Assembly (NCBI GenBank): GCA_964548225.1
Contig: CAZJQP010000001.1
Span: forward strand, 124,001 to 188,000
DNA length: 64,000 nt
Direction: 5' to 3'
DNA from: CALMEH01 sp964548225
GTDB lineage: Bacteria > Acidobacteriota > Blastocatellia > Pyrinomonadales > Pyrinomonadaceae
In this document: piece after piece, positions 26,042 through 34,534 of the stretch
How positions within the stretch are numbered: position 1 is the stretch's first letter
How the letters are laid out: every line of letters begins with the position of its first letter
Program-made: the position numbers and the translations under genes
Notes under the pieces: model-generated
Database searches by the model: none
Seen by the model: the letters and a program-made list of their open reading frames with translations, nothing else
What the model was told of the DNA's origin: nothing

Positions 26042-26057
26042 TGTGATAACTGTCACA
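26042..26057. promoter_or_regulatory. CRP-type palindrome between divergent 9-heme and resB genes
   Basis: TGTGA-TAACTG-TCACA, perfect consensus, centred about 68 nt from the leftward 9-heme gene and 184 nt from the rightward resB gene. The position suits activation of the leftward operon and possibly control of both. Confidence 0.75.
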
Positions 26058-26233
26058 TCCTTCAAATCTCTGTAATAGCTAAGATTTAATGCGAAATAAT
26101 CCACAGTTGAGCGCGAAAAATTCAACTGAGAAAACAAGTTTTTTCACTTGAAACGTGAAAATACACAGAGATTTTAAGACGGCACGATGATTGCCATTGG
26201 GTTTTTATAGAAGTTCAATAACTTTAAAAACTT

Positions 26234-27727
26234 ATGTCTGCACTTGAAGAAACAATAACTGAAAAGACTGTAAATTTACCCGCTAAAGCAAATAGCGGGA
26301 ATTCGTATCTATCGCGTTTTTTGAAATTGCTTTGCTCGGTGCGTTTCGGTATCGTTTTGCTCGTTTTGCTCGGCTTGGCGTGTTTGGTCGGAATGCTCGT
26401 GATGCAGGAAAATGTTGCCGGATTTGCCAATTATTACGCGAGTTTAACGCCCGCGCAACAGCTTGTCTATGGCAAATTGGATTTCTTCGATATTTATCAT
26501 TCGTGGTATTTCAACACGATTCTTGCCGTGCTTTCGCTCAACATTGTTCTTGCTTCGATTGACCGTTTTCCGAAAACGTGGAATTTCGTTAAACCGAAAA
26601 TCGCTGTGCCGATTCGTTGGCTTAAAAGCCAAAAGCAGACGGATTCCGTCATTTTGCAAGGCGAAAGTCAGGCGGAAATCGCGGAAAAAATCTTGCTTGA
26701 GATGAAAAAAGCCGGTTGGCGAAAAACCGCCGTCAGCGAAAAAAACAATCAAACATTTGTTTTTGCGGAATCGGGAGTGTGGAATCGGTTTGCGTATCTC
26801 GCGGTTCACGTTGCGCTTTTGACGATTTTTGTTGGCGGGTTTTTGACAACTCAACTCGGACAAACGGGCAATATGCCTTTGAAACCCGGACAAACTTCAA
26901 ATCAAATTTCTGAAACCGCTTTTGACCTCGACCGCGTGCAGGAAGTTACAAAACGAATTCCATTTGAAATTACCTGCACGGACATTCAGCAAAAACTGAT
27001 AAAAGACGATGGCTCGATTGGAGTTAATAACACGATTGACTGGCTGACGCGCTTTACAATCAAGGACGGAAACGAAACGCACGAAGCGTTTGTGCAGATG
27101 AATCGTCCGTTTGATTATCGAGGCTACCGATTTTTTCAGGCAAGTTTTACATCAATCGGACGCGCTCGAAATATTACCGTTCGATTGACACCTGCGGGCG
27201 GCGGCGCGACGCAAGATGTAACGATTCCACGCGACGGTGCAGTAAATTTGGCAGACGGGACGAATATCAAATTTAGTGAGTTTCGTGGAAATTTCAGTAT
27301 CGGCAAAGAAAATCTGAACGAAGACACGAGCAATTACCCGAACCCGGTCGCGATTTTGCAGGTTACGCCGCCGGGCGGATACGCGCAAAACGCCTACGCT
27401 TTCGGTGAAAAAATGGCAAATATTCCGGTCGCCAAAAACGCGGTCGCGGGTTACACATATCAGCTAATTGATTTTGAAAAGGTTTCCGAACAACACATTT
27501 TATCTGTCCAACGCGATCCGGGTGCAAATGTCGTTTATGTCGGTTTCGTGCTTTTGTTTTTAACGCTGGTTGCCGTGTTTTTCTTTGCTCATCAGAGAGT
27601 TTGGGCAGCGATTGAAAAAACTTCAGACGGCAATTTTAATACCCGGTTCGGCGGAAATACAAACCGAAATAATACGGCGTTTGACGAAAAATTCAAACGC
27701 TTTGTTGAAGATTTGAGAAGTATTTAA
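26234..27727 (+). CDS. resB: Cytochrome c biogenesis protein ResB/Ccs1
   Basis: 497 residues. Membrane helices lie near residues 30-55, 85-105, 178-200 and 432-455, around a large periplasmic domain. Features include the N-terminal L-L-C-S-V-R-F-G-I-V-L-L-V-L-L-G-L-A motif and the N-R-P-F-D-Y-R-G-Y-R-F-F-Q-A-S-F signature of the ResB domain. With CcsA (29241-30854) it forms the System II haem lyase that attaches haem to CxxCH apocytochromes outside the cytoplasmic membrane. Its place inside the multiheme gene cluster indicates that the maturation system is co-located with its substrates. Only 12 nt separate it from the next gene. Confidence 0.92.
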   Translation: MSALEETITEKTVNLPAKANSGNSYLSRFLKLLCSVRFGIVLLVLLGLACLVGMLVMQENVAGFANYYASLTPAQQLVYGKLDFFDIYHSWYFNTILAVLSLNIVLASIDRFPKTWNFVKPKIAVPIRWLKSQKQTDSVILQGESQAEIAEKILLEMKKAGWRKTAVSEKNNQTFVFAESGVWNRFAYLAVHVALLTIFVGGFLTTQLGQTGNMPLKPGQTSNQISETAFDLDRVQEVTKRIPFEITCTDIQQKLIKDDGSIGVNNTIDWLTRFTIKDGNETHEAFVQMNRPFDYRGYRFFQASFTSIGRARNITVRLTPAGGGATQDVTIPRDGAVNLADGTNIKFSEFRGNFSIGKENLNEDTSNYPNPVAILQVTPPGGYAQNAYAFGEKMANIPVAKNAVAGYTYQLIDFEKVSEQHILSVQRDPGANVVYVGFVLLFLTLVAVFFFAHQRVWAAIEKTSDGNFNTRFGGNTNRNNTAFDEKFKRFVEDLRSI

Positions 27728-27739
27728 GAGGTCAAAATT

Positions 27740-29176
27740 ATGAAAGGAATAATACAAAAAGCAAAGGTTGGCATTTTAATAATTGTTGTAACGCTTGTGG
27801 TTATAACTTTTACTGTAGGGAATCTATTTACGGAAACTACGATGGCTTCAGAAGGCGGTGCGCCGACGGGAAGAACCGGTGCGCCCGGCGAAACGACTTG
27901 CACGGCTTGTCATACACAAAATTCAGGAATCGGACAAATTCATATTATTGCTCCGGCAAATTATACGCCCGGACAAACTTATCAAATACAAGTTCAGCAC
28001 ACAACGACGGACATGAGCCGCCAAAATTGGGGTTTTGAAATAATTTCATTAACCGGAACTACAATGGCGGGAAGTTTTGCAAATACAACGGCTAACACAA
28101 GAATCAGAGTCGCCGGAACTAAAAGTTATGTTACACAAACAACGGCAGGAACTTTCCCGAATCAAACGGGCGGCGCAACTTGGACATTTAGTTGGACTGC
28201 TCCGGCAACAAATGTCGGAAACGTAACTTTTTACGTTGCCGGAATCCATGGAGACAATAACGGAGGCGAAGACGGCGACCAAACATACACGACAACCGCA
28301 GTTGTTCAACCGCAAGCGACAGTTGTTATTCATCACGGATTTGCGGATTTTGACGGCGATGGAAAAGCCGATGCGAGCGTTTTTCGTCCGACAAACGGAA
28401 CTTGGTATTTAAATCGTTCGACACAAGGATTTACGGGAGCGCAACTCGGAATTTCGACTGACAAACTTACGCCTGCGGATTTTGACGGCGACGATAAAGC
28501 CGACATCACTGTCTGGCGCGAAGCTCCGGCAACGGAAGCCGCTTTTTATATTTTGCAATCGTCAAATTCCACTTTGCGAATCGAACGATTCGGACAAACC
28601 GGCGATAAAGTAATTTCTGTCGGTGATTGGGATGGCGACGGCAAAGCTGATCCGTCAATTTATCGTGAGTCGGGAGGTCAAAGCTATTTTTACTATCGTG
28701 GTTCGCTCAATAATCCAAGCGGCAACGTAACTTATATTCCGTGGGGAACAGCGGGTGACAAACCGATGTGTGGCGATTTTGACGGCGACGGAAAAATGGA
28801 CGCGGCGGTTTTCCGCAACAGCATTTGGTATATCCTGCAAAGTTCAAATAATCAGCTTCGCACTGATTATTGGGGACTCGCAACCGATAAATTCATTACG
28901 GGAGATTTTGACGGCGACAGCAAAACCGATTTGGCGATTTTCCGTAACGGAGTTTGGTATATAAAGCAAAGTTCAAACGGACAAAGTGTTTATTACAATT
29001 GGGGCTTGAATACGGATACGCTTGTTCCTGCCGATTATGATGGAGACGGTAAAACCGACGCGGCAATTTATCGTGGCGGAGTTTGGTATATCAGGTTAAG
29101 CAGTAGTGGAAATATGAGCGCACAAACTTTCGGTTTGAGTTCGGACATACCTGTTCCAAGCGTATTTGTGCAATAA
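27740..29176 (+). CDS. CxxCH-containing choice-of-anchor-V/Reeler-like domain fused to VCBS repeats
   Basis: 478 residues. A signal peptide (about 8-35) is followed by G-A-P-T-G-R-T-G-A-P-G-E and a single CTACH haem-type motif near residue 53. Next comes a beta-sandwich of about 120 residues resembling the choice-of-anchor V/Reeler-type domain. Six FG-GAP units (D-F-D-G-D-G-K-x-D) fill residues 200-478. The VCBS half matches the protein at the window start. The gene sits between the two System II genes, 12 nt after resB, so it is probably co-expressed with cytochrome maturation. Whether the CxxCH binds haem is unproven. Likely surface-exposed. Confidence 0.82.
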   Translation: MKGIIQKAKVGILIIVVTLVVITFTVGNLFTETTMASEGGAPTGRTGAPGETTCTACHTQNSGIGQIHIIAPANYTPGQTYQIQVQHTTTDMSRQNWGFEIISLTGTTMAGSFANTTANTRIRVAGTKSYVTQTTAGTFPNQTGGATWTFSWTAPATNVGNVTFYVAGIHGDNNGGEDGDQTYTTTAVVQPQATVVIHHGFADFDGDGKADASVFRPTNGTWYLNRSTQGFTGAQLGISTDKLTPADFDGDDKADITVWREAPATEAAFYILQSSNSTLRIERFGQTGDKVISVGDWDGDGKADPSIYRESGGQSYFYYRGSLNNPSGNVTYIPWGTAGDKPMCGDFDGDGKMDAAVFRNSIWYILQSSNNQLRTDYWGLATDKFITGDFDGDSKTDLAIFRNGVWYIKQSSNGQSVYYNWGLNTDTLVPADYDGDGKTDAAIYRGGVWYIRLSSSGNMSAQTFGLSSDIPVPSVFVQ

Positions 29177-29192
29177 AATTTAATCGAAAATG

Positions 29193-29225
29193 ATCTTGCC
29201 GCCGAATTTTATTCGGCGGCAAGAT
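29193..29225. promoter_or_regulatory. Perfect 15-bp hairpin between the VCBS gene and ccsA
   Basis: atcttgccgccgaat at 29193-29207 is mirrored exactly at 29211-29225 with a 3-nt loop. There is no U-tract; the putative Shine-Dalgarno of ccsA (gagg) begins immediately after. It could stabilise the upstream mRNA or modulate ccsA translation. Confidence 0.6.
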
Positions 29226-29240
29226 TGAGGAAATCAATTT

Positions 29241-30854
29241 ATGAATCAGGAAATTTTAAATCAACCGATAATCGTTTCGGCTAAAAGCGAAAATGCTTCG
29301 GCGTGGCGTTCTTACGTTCCTTTTGCGATGGCAATTTTAGGTTCAATCGCCTTGCTTTTACTCAGAATCAACCTCGGCGGCGAACGGTTTATTTCGGACG
29401 GTGCATTGATGATGCTTGCGTTAGCGGCTTATTTGATTGCGGCGGTTTTTTATCTGACGAATCTTTACGCGCCTTCAAATTACGCCGAAAAACTCGGAAT
29501 GTGGGGCGCGACGCTCGGAGTTTTTTTCAATCTTTCGAGCTGGCTCGTGCGGTGGGCTTCCGACTATGACCGCGAATTTACAATTTTTACGCAACAGGGT
29601 AAAAATTTGGCGGAAATGCCTTGGGTTTTCCGATATGTTCCGTTTGCGAATCTGTATGATTTGAGTTTGGCATTTGCTTTCGGTGCGGGCATTACGACGC
29701 TTCTTGTGATTCGCCGTCCGCAATTTCGTATTGTTGCGGCAATCGCACTGCCACTTGCCGCGATTATTTTGGTCTTGGCGCGATTTATCGGCGGCGAGTT
29801 TGTTGATTTGCCACCCGTTTTGGACAGCTATTGGCGACCGATTCACGTCGGCATCGCTTCTTTGAGCTACGGTATTGCGCTCGTTTGCTTCGCCGTTGCG
29901 GTTCTTTATCTTTTGAAGGACGGCTTAAAAGTTCAAGCAATGGCAATTTGGACAAGCATTTTTGCGCTTTCGGTTTTTGCGACAATCAGCAAATTCAGCG
30001 TTTTTTCACTTAGCTCATTCGGCACTTACACGGCTTCGACATTTGTCGGAAATTCGCGGCAGTCTTTGGCTCTGCGGGCAGACATTCCATACGTCGGTTG
30101 GCTTCTGGTTTTGGCGGCGGTTTTGCTCGTCGGTGCGAGTATTGCATACGGAATTTATTTATCCAAAAATGATGAAAAGGCAAACAAAATCGGACGGCGT
30201 TTGATGCAAGTCGCGCTTCTCGTGCAAGTTGCAGGTATTGCAATGCTTGTTTATCAAATCAAAACGATTCAGCCGATTGTAAATTACATCAATCCGGCAA
30301 CGCAATACGAGCGTTTTGCTGTTTGGATGCTTCAGCAGGAAGATGTTCCGCAAGCCCAGATTAGCCAAATAAGTTCGCAGCAACTTTCCTCGATGTCGAG
30401 TGAATGGGTTCAGCAAAACGCCGCAAATTTGCGGCTGAGTTTGAATGCTAATCCGGTCGAGCTTGCTGCGCTGATAACGGCTTTTGCAGGGACGTTTTTT
30501 ATCGTTCTTTTCAGCTTCAAAACTGAAAAAATCCGTGCCGCTTTGCCGTCGGAGGAAACTCTCGATTCGTTGATGTATAAACTCGGCGGCGTGGCTTTTG
30601 CCGGACTTGCTCTGCTTTTGATGACAGGCGCGGTTTGGGCAAACGAATCTTGGGGACGTTATTGGGGTTGGGATGCAAAAGAGGTCGGCGCATTGATTGC
30701 GTGGCTGACTTACGCGGCGTTTCTGCATTCACGCATTGCATATGGTTGGAAAGGTCGTCGCTCGGCTTATTTTGCCGTTATCGCTTTTCTTTTCGTGATT
30801 TTTACTTATCTCGGCGTAAGCTATTTGCTTCCGGGCTTACATTCTTACGCCTAA
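29241..30854 (+). CDS. ccsA: Cytochrome c biogenesis protein CcsA/ResC
   Basis: 537 residues with many membrane helices. The tryptophan-rich haem-handling motif W-G-R-Y-W-G-W-D-A-K-E lies near residue 474, followed by W-L-T-Y-A-A-F-L-H-S-R, as in CcsA/CcmC-family proteins. Conserved external histidines flank it. It is longer than minimal CcsA because of an extended middle region (about 300-400). It works with ResB to export and ligate haem. A short gene for a TPR protein follows and may assist like CcmH-type TPR proteins (inference). Confidence 0.9.
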   Translation: MNQEILNQPIIVSAKSENASAWRSYVPFAMAILGSIALLLLRINLGGERFISDGALMMLALAAYLIAAVFYLTNLYAPSNYAEKLGMWGATLGVFFNLSSWLVRWASDYDREFTIFTQQGKNLAEMPWVFRYVPFANLYDLSLAFAFGAGITTLLVIRRPQFRIVAAIALPLAAIILVLARFIGGEFVDLPPVLDSYWRPIHVGIASLSYGIALVCFAVAVLYLLKDGLKVQAMAIWTSIFALSVFATISKFSVFSLSSFGTYTASTFVGNSRQSLALRADIPYVGWLLVLAAVLLVGASIAYGIYLSKNDEKANKIGRRLMQVALLVQVAGIAMLVYQIKTIQPIVNYINPATQYERFAVWMLQQEDVPQAQISQISSQQLSSMSSEWVQQNAANLRLSLNANPVELAALITAFAGTFFIVLFSFKTEKIRAALPSEETLDSLMYKLGGVAFAGLALLLMTGAVWANESWGRYWGWDAKEVGALIAWLTYAAFLHSRIAYGWKGRRSAYFAVIAFLFVIFTYLGVSYLLPGLHSYA

Positions 30855-30864
30855 AACAGCGTTT

Positions 30865-30910
30865 AGCAATCAGCAGTCGGCATTCAGAAAAAAGCCAACT
30901 GCTGATTGCT
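30865..30910. repeat. 13-bp perfect inverted repeat (agcaatcagcagt type)
   Basis: agcaatcagcagt at 30865-30877 is mirrored at 30898-30910, and the gctgattgctgactgctga iteration continues to about 30918. It fills the 76-bp gap between ccsA and the TPR gene. It is a simple iterated intergenic element. Confidence 0.6.
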
Positions 30911-30930
30911 GACTGCTGACCACTAACATT

Positions 30931-31623
30931 ATGAACAAAGACAATTTTCTTTTCGCAATTATCGGTTTATTGGCGGGTTTGATTATCGGGTTTATGTTTG
31001 CAAACTCGGTCAATCAGAACGCGGCAATGCGTGCGCCGGCGGGAATGAACCCGAATGCCGCTATGCCGCAGAATCATCCCAACGTTGATGGAAATTCGGG
31101 CGCGATGTCGCCGCAGGTGCAAGCCGCGATTGATAATGCAAAGCAAAATCCGAATGATTTTGAAGCGCAGATAAAAGCTGCTGAAGTTTATTATCAAATT
31201 CAGCGTTTTGAAGGCGCAATCGAATTTCTGAAACAGGCGAACAAATTAAAGCCGGACGATTATGAAACAATCGTCAATCTTGGTAATTCGTATTTTGACG
31301 CGAATCAATATACGGAAGCGGAAAAATGGTATTCAGCCGCGCTTGTAAAAAAACCGGATGATACAAACGTTCGCTCTGATTTGGGTTTGACATTTATTTT
31401 CCGCGAGTCGCCGAATTATGACCGTGCAATTCAGGAATTTACAAAATCGCTCGAAAAAGAGCCGAACAAAGTGCAGACGTTGCAAAATCTGACGGTTGCC
31501 TACACGAAAAAAGGCGATGCGGCAAAAGCAAAGGAAACGCTTTCGCGGCTTGAAAGTATTGACGCGACCAACACGGCAATCCCGAAATTGCGCGAAGATA
31601 TTAAGAAACTCGAATCTACATAA
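30931..31623 (+). CDS. Membrane-anchored TPR protein
   Basis: 230 residues. One N-terminal membrane segment (about 5-25), a Met/Ala/Pro/Asn-rich spacer, then about four tetratricopeptide repeats (residues 75-225; for example A-A-E-V-Y-Y-Q-I-Q-R-F-E-G-A-I-E and N-L-G-N-S-Y-F-D). The TPRs face the periplasm if the anchor is N-in. Its place directly after ccsA suggests an accessory role in cytochrome c assembly, by analogy with CcmH/CcmI TPR domains that hold apocytochromes. This is inference; TPR proteins are too general to assign. Confidence 0.78.
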   Translation: MNKDNFLFAIIGLLAGLIIGFMFANSVNQNAAMRAPAGMNPNAAMPQNHPNVDGNSGAMSPQVQAAIDNAKQNPNDFEAQIKAAEVYYQIQRFEGAIEFLKQANKLKPDDYETIVNLGNSYFDANQYTEAEKWYSAALVKKPDDTNVRSDLGLTFIFRESPNYDRAIQEFTKSLEKEPNKVQTLQNLTVAYTKKGDAAKAKETLSRLESIDATNTAIPKLREDIKKLEST

Positions 31624-31642
31624 TTTAAGTTTCAATTATCAA

Positions 31643-31703
31643 AAATCTAAACTGTGAGATTTTTCGCACCAGAGAGAATTTTCCCGCAGTTTAGGTTTTT
31701 TTT
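31643..31703. terminator. Terminator-like hairpin after the TPR gene
   Basis: aaatctaaactg at 31643-31654 pairs with cagtttaggttt at 31687-31698 (one G-T pair) with a 32-nt loop, followed by a T run to 31703. It marks the end of the resB-ccsA-TPR transcript. Confidence 0.6.
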
Positions 31704-31899
31704 GTTCAAAATTTGTTGTAAATATATCGCAAATGCCCGTAAAATCAGAAAAAGAAACTTGATTTCCTAAAATTTAAAGTGGAACACCGTTTGCTCTCTA
31801 AAGTAGATGAAAGGGAGTGAAACCGAAGTAACAAACGAAATATTAAGGGCAAATTAAAGGTTTTTTTTGAGTAAGTAAATAAATAAGGAGCGAAAAACA

Positions 31900-32343
31900 A
31901 TGAAAATACTAATTGCAACAGACGGTTCAAAATTCAGCCAAGCGGCAATCGGGAAATGTTCTGAATTGTTCGGTAAATCGGAAAATGTTTCCATAAAAAT
32001 AATCAGCGCGGTTGCTACACCATATGTTGCCGCCGAACCTTTTGCAATTTCGGCTGATTATTACCGCGAGTTAGAAGGAGAATTGATGAAAGACGCAAAG
32101 AAAAACGTCGAGGAAGCCAAAGAGCAAATTGGCGCATCGTTGCCGAATGCAGAAGTTGCCACACAGATTTTCATCGGTCAGCCTGAACAGGTAATTGTCG
32201 AAGAAGCCGAAACTTGGGGCGCGGACTTGATAGTTGTCGGTTCGCACGGTTACGGTTTTTGGTCGCGTGCATTACTTGGTTCGGTTTCTAATACGGTTAT
32301 TAATCACGCACCGTGTTCGGTGATGGTGGTTCGCGGAAGTTAA
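31900..32343 (+). CDS. Universal stress protein UspA family, second copy
   Basis: 147 residues with aaggagcg upstream of the ATG. It shares the M-K-I-L-I-A-T-D-G-S start and the V-V-G-S-H-G-Y-G-F-W and H-A-P-C-S-V-M-V-V-R ending with the copy at 15087-15545; the middle is more divergent. It ends 4 nt before a flavoprotein gene and should be in the same operon. The two UspA genes mark the two edges of the cytochrome locus. Confidence 0.9.
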   Translation: MKILIATDGSKFSQAAIGKCSELFGKSENVSIKIISAVATPYVAAEPFAISADYYRELEGELMKDAKKNVEEAKEQIGASLPNAEVATQIFIGQPEQVIVEEAETWGADLIVVGSHGYGFWSRALLGSVSNTVINHAPCSVMVVRGS

Positions 32344-32347
32344 TATT

Positions 32348-33475
32348 ATGGCAAAGATTTTAATTTTGGGCGGCGGTTTTGCCGGTTTAATTGCGGCTGA
32401 AAGACTTGCTGCCGGATTGGATTCGACGCATCAGATTACGCTGGTTGCGCCAAATCAAAAATTTACGTTTTATCCGGCACTCGTGCAATTTGCTTTCGGC
32501 AAATGTGAGTTAGACGATATTCAATTCGACCTTTCCGCCAAACTCACCGAAATTGGTGTTCAATTCGTGCAAGGCGAGTTAGTTCGTATCAATTCCGAAA
32601 GGCGTTCGGTAGGAATTGCGGGCGCGGATTTTAATGGCGAAATACATTATGATTATTTAGTCATTGCCATTGGTCGCCGTTTGGCAACCGAAAAAATGCC
32701 CGGATTTTTTGAAAACGCGCAACATCTTCTTGGTGTAAAGGCGGCACAAAAATTCGGCGATCTCGTGCGAAATTTTCAAGCCGGAACAATCATCGTCGGA
32801 ATGTGTCCCGATGGTCGTTTGCCTGTTCCCGTTTGCGAAACCGCATTTGCATTAGCGCAAAAGTTTGAAGCGGAAATGCGTGAAGGAACGGTGAAAATAA
32901 AAGTGATTTTTCCCGAATCGGTCGAAGCCGCGTTTGGCGGCGCGAATTTGCACAAAGAACTCGAAACCGCTTTCAAAAATCACGGCATCAATGTTTTGTA
33001 TGACATTCCGATTAGTGAAATTTCATTTAACGAAATCATTTCGACAAGAAAACACCGCATAAGTTGTGATTTGCTGATGCTCGTGCCGCCGTTTCGCGGA
33101 AATGCCGCATTGCGCGATTTGGGCGCATCCGATGACGATGATTTTATTAAAGTTGACGGTTTGATGCGCGTTCACGGGCAAGAAAAGACTTACGCGGCTG
33201 GCGATATTGTGGCTTTTTCCGGTCCGAAATTTGGGCATATGGCGGTGCGCCAAGCCGAAATCGCGGCAGAAAACATCATCTCGGAAATCGAAGGCAAAGA
33301 GCCGTTTGAGCAATATTATCACGAAATCGCCACAGTTATTGATACTGGCGGCGCAGATTCGATTTATCTGCACTACGGAATCTGGGATGATTCGCTATAT
33401 CGCTTGAAAAAGGGCAGATTTTGGGGTTGGGCGAAAGAAGCGCACGACCGTTTTTGGCGGGCAAAACACAGCTGA
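32348..33475 (+). CDS. FAD-dependent oxidoreductase of the SQR/NDH-2 superfamily
   Basis: 375 residues. The FAD site I-L-I-L-G-G-G-F-A-G-L-I-A-A-E is at the start, and the second FAD motif T-Y-A-A-G-D-I-V-A lies near residue 280. A short segment G-M-C-P-D-G-R-L-P-V-P-V-C-E carries two cysteines. It looks most like sulfide:quinone-oxidoreductase-type proteins, but the C-terminal cysteine expected for sulfide oxidation, before the V-I-D-T-G segment, is not evident. It may instead be an NDH-2-like or related quinone reductase. It follows uspA by 4 nt. It could feed the quinone pool used by the NapC-like cytochrome (inference). Confidence 0.8.
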   Translation: MAKILILGGGFAGLIAAERLAAGLDSTHQITLVAPNQKFTFYPALVQFAFGKCELDDIQFDLSAKLTEIGVQFVQGELVRINSERRSVGIAGADFNGEIHYDYLVIAIGRRLATEKMPGFFENAQHLLGVKAAQKFGDLVRNFQAGTIIVGMCPDGRLPVPVCETAFALAQKFEAEMREGTVKIKVIFPESVEAAFGGANLHKELETAFKNHGINVLYDIPISEISFNEIISTRKHRISCDLLMLVPPFRGNAALRDLGASDDDDFIKVDGLMRVHGQEKTYAAGDIVAFSGPKFGHMAVRQAEIAAENIISEIEGKEPFEQYYHEIATVIDTGGADSIYLHYGIWDDSLYRLKKGRFWGWAKEAHDRFWRAKHS

Positions 33476-33580
33476 AAGTGTTGGAAAAACTGCGAAATTC
33501 TAAAAGCAATTTCAGTGGAAAGCCTTGATAAAAATCCAATTAAATTAATTGCTTAGCAAACATCTGTTACAAAATAGAGT

Positions 33581-33612
33581 TAAAGCCATTAGACGGATAA
33601 CTAATGGCTTTA
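33581..33612. terminator. Terminator after the SQR-like gene
   Basis: taaagccattag at 33581-33592 is perfectly mirrored at 33601-33612 with an 8-nt loop, followed by tttctttg. It separates the uspA-flavoprotein operon from the small ORF that follows. Confidence 0.75.
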
Positions 33613-33663
33613 TTTCTTTGCTTAACAAACGAATATTTTTTCAAATTTTGATAAATTAAATCT

Positions 33664-33771
33664 ATGAAAAATATTCGGGAAATCTTCGTTGATATTGAAT
33701 ATTTATTGGTTGCAAAGCATCCGGCTTTTGATGTGTTTCCTGATAATGATGAACTGAAACGCAGGAAATAA
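33664..33771 (+). CDS. Possible 35-residue small protein
   Basis: ATG 33664 to TAA 33771 reads M-K-N-I-R-E-I-F-V-D-I-E-Y-L-L-V, then K-H-P-A-F-D-V-F-P-D-N-D-E-L-K-R-R-K. It ends 15 nt before the next gene. Composition is protein-like (acidic and hydrophobic in a helix-like pattern). No Shine-Dalgarno is visible and no family is recognised. It may be a small protein, a translated leader or a remnant. Confidence 0.35.
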   Translation: MKNIREIFVDIEYLLVAKHPAFDVFPDNDELKRRK

Positions 33772-33786
33772 AGAAGTTATAATTAT

Positions 33787-34359
33787 ATGAATGGATTAGC
33801 GAATTCCAAATTATCAAAGATTTTTGTGGGTTTTATTTTCTTCATAACTTGTTTTTCTTCCGCTTTTTCGCAAACGGATAAACGAATCGAAGAAATCCGC
33901 AAAATTTATCAAGAAGTGAACAAAAAAGTCGCGGAATGTGAGCAAAACGGCGACACTTCGACAACTTTTTTGACGGAAATTGTGGTCAACAAAAATGACG
34001 GACCGTATCCTGCGGTTGGAATTTATAAATCGGTTATCAAATTTTATTACACCTTTGGCGACCGCGAAAAAAATCCGTATCCGAATCGTTTGTTGAAAAT
34101 TGCGATAACAACGAATCGCTCGGCGACGACTGAAACATCCGAGTTTTTGTTCAATGAAAGCGGTCAGTTAATCTTCTATTTTGAAAACAAAGAAGAAACA
34201 GAACGACGCATTTATTTTTTTGGAGAAAAGCCGATTCAGTTTTTAGACGGAAAGAAAATCATTGAACCGAAAAGCAAACCGACAATCAGATTTGCACAGG
34301 AAATTGCCAAACAGCGTCAAAAAATGGTCAGTATTTTTCAAAACAGTCTGGAGAATTAA
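33787..34359 (+). CDS. Secreted hypothetical protein
   Basis: 190 residues with a signal peptide (about 10-29, ending A-F-S-Q). The mature part starts with a charged helix (T-D-K-R-I-E-E-I-R-K-I-Y-Q-E-V-N-K-K-V) and then forms beta-rich sequence with a Y-Y-T-F-G-D-R-E motif. No family was recognised. Similar small secreted proteins with an initial helix and a beta-sheet half are common in these bacteria. No operon partner is evident apart from the possible 35-residue ORF upstream. Confidence 0.7.
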   Translation: MNGLANSKLSKIFVGFIFFITCFSSAFSQTDKRIEEIRKIYQEVNKKVAECEQNGDTSTTFLTEIVVNKNDGPYPAVGIYKSVIKFYYTFGDREKNPYPNRLLKIAITTNRSATTETSEFLFNESGQLIFYFENKEETERRIYFFGEKPIQFLDGKKIIEPKSKPTIRFAQEIAKQRQKMVSIFQNSLEN

Positions 34360-34534
34360 AAGTCAGGATAAATCTCGGAATATCCGGGAAATTTGTTTGG
34401 ATGATGCGTCAGATTGATAATTTGATTGCCCAATTATTTTATCGTCTTTTCAAAAAGCGGAAACGTGGGCGTGAAGAAGTGCATCATTTTTTTTGACACG
34501 ATTCTTTGCGTTCACGTTTCTGTTTATAATGCTC

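Noticed and set aside
32348..33475. Naming the flavoprotein sqr
   Set aside because: The C-terminal catalytic cysteine expected in sulfide:quinone oxidoreductase is not evident, so only the superfamily is given.
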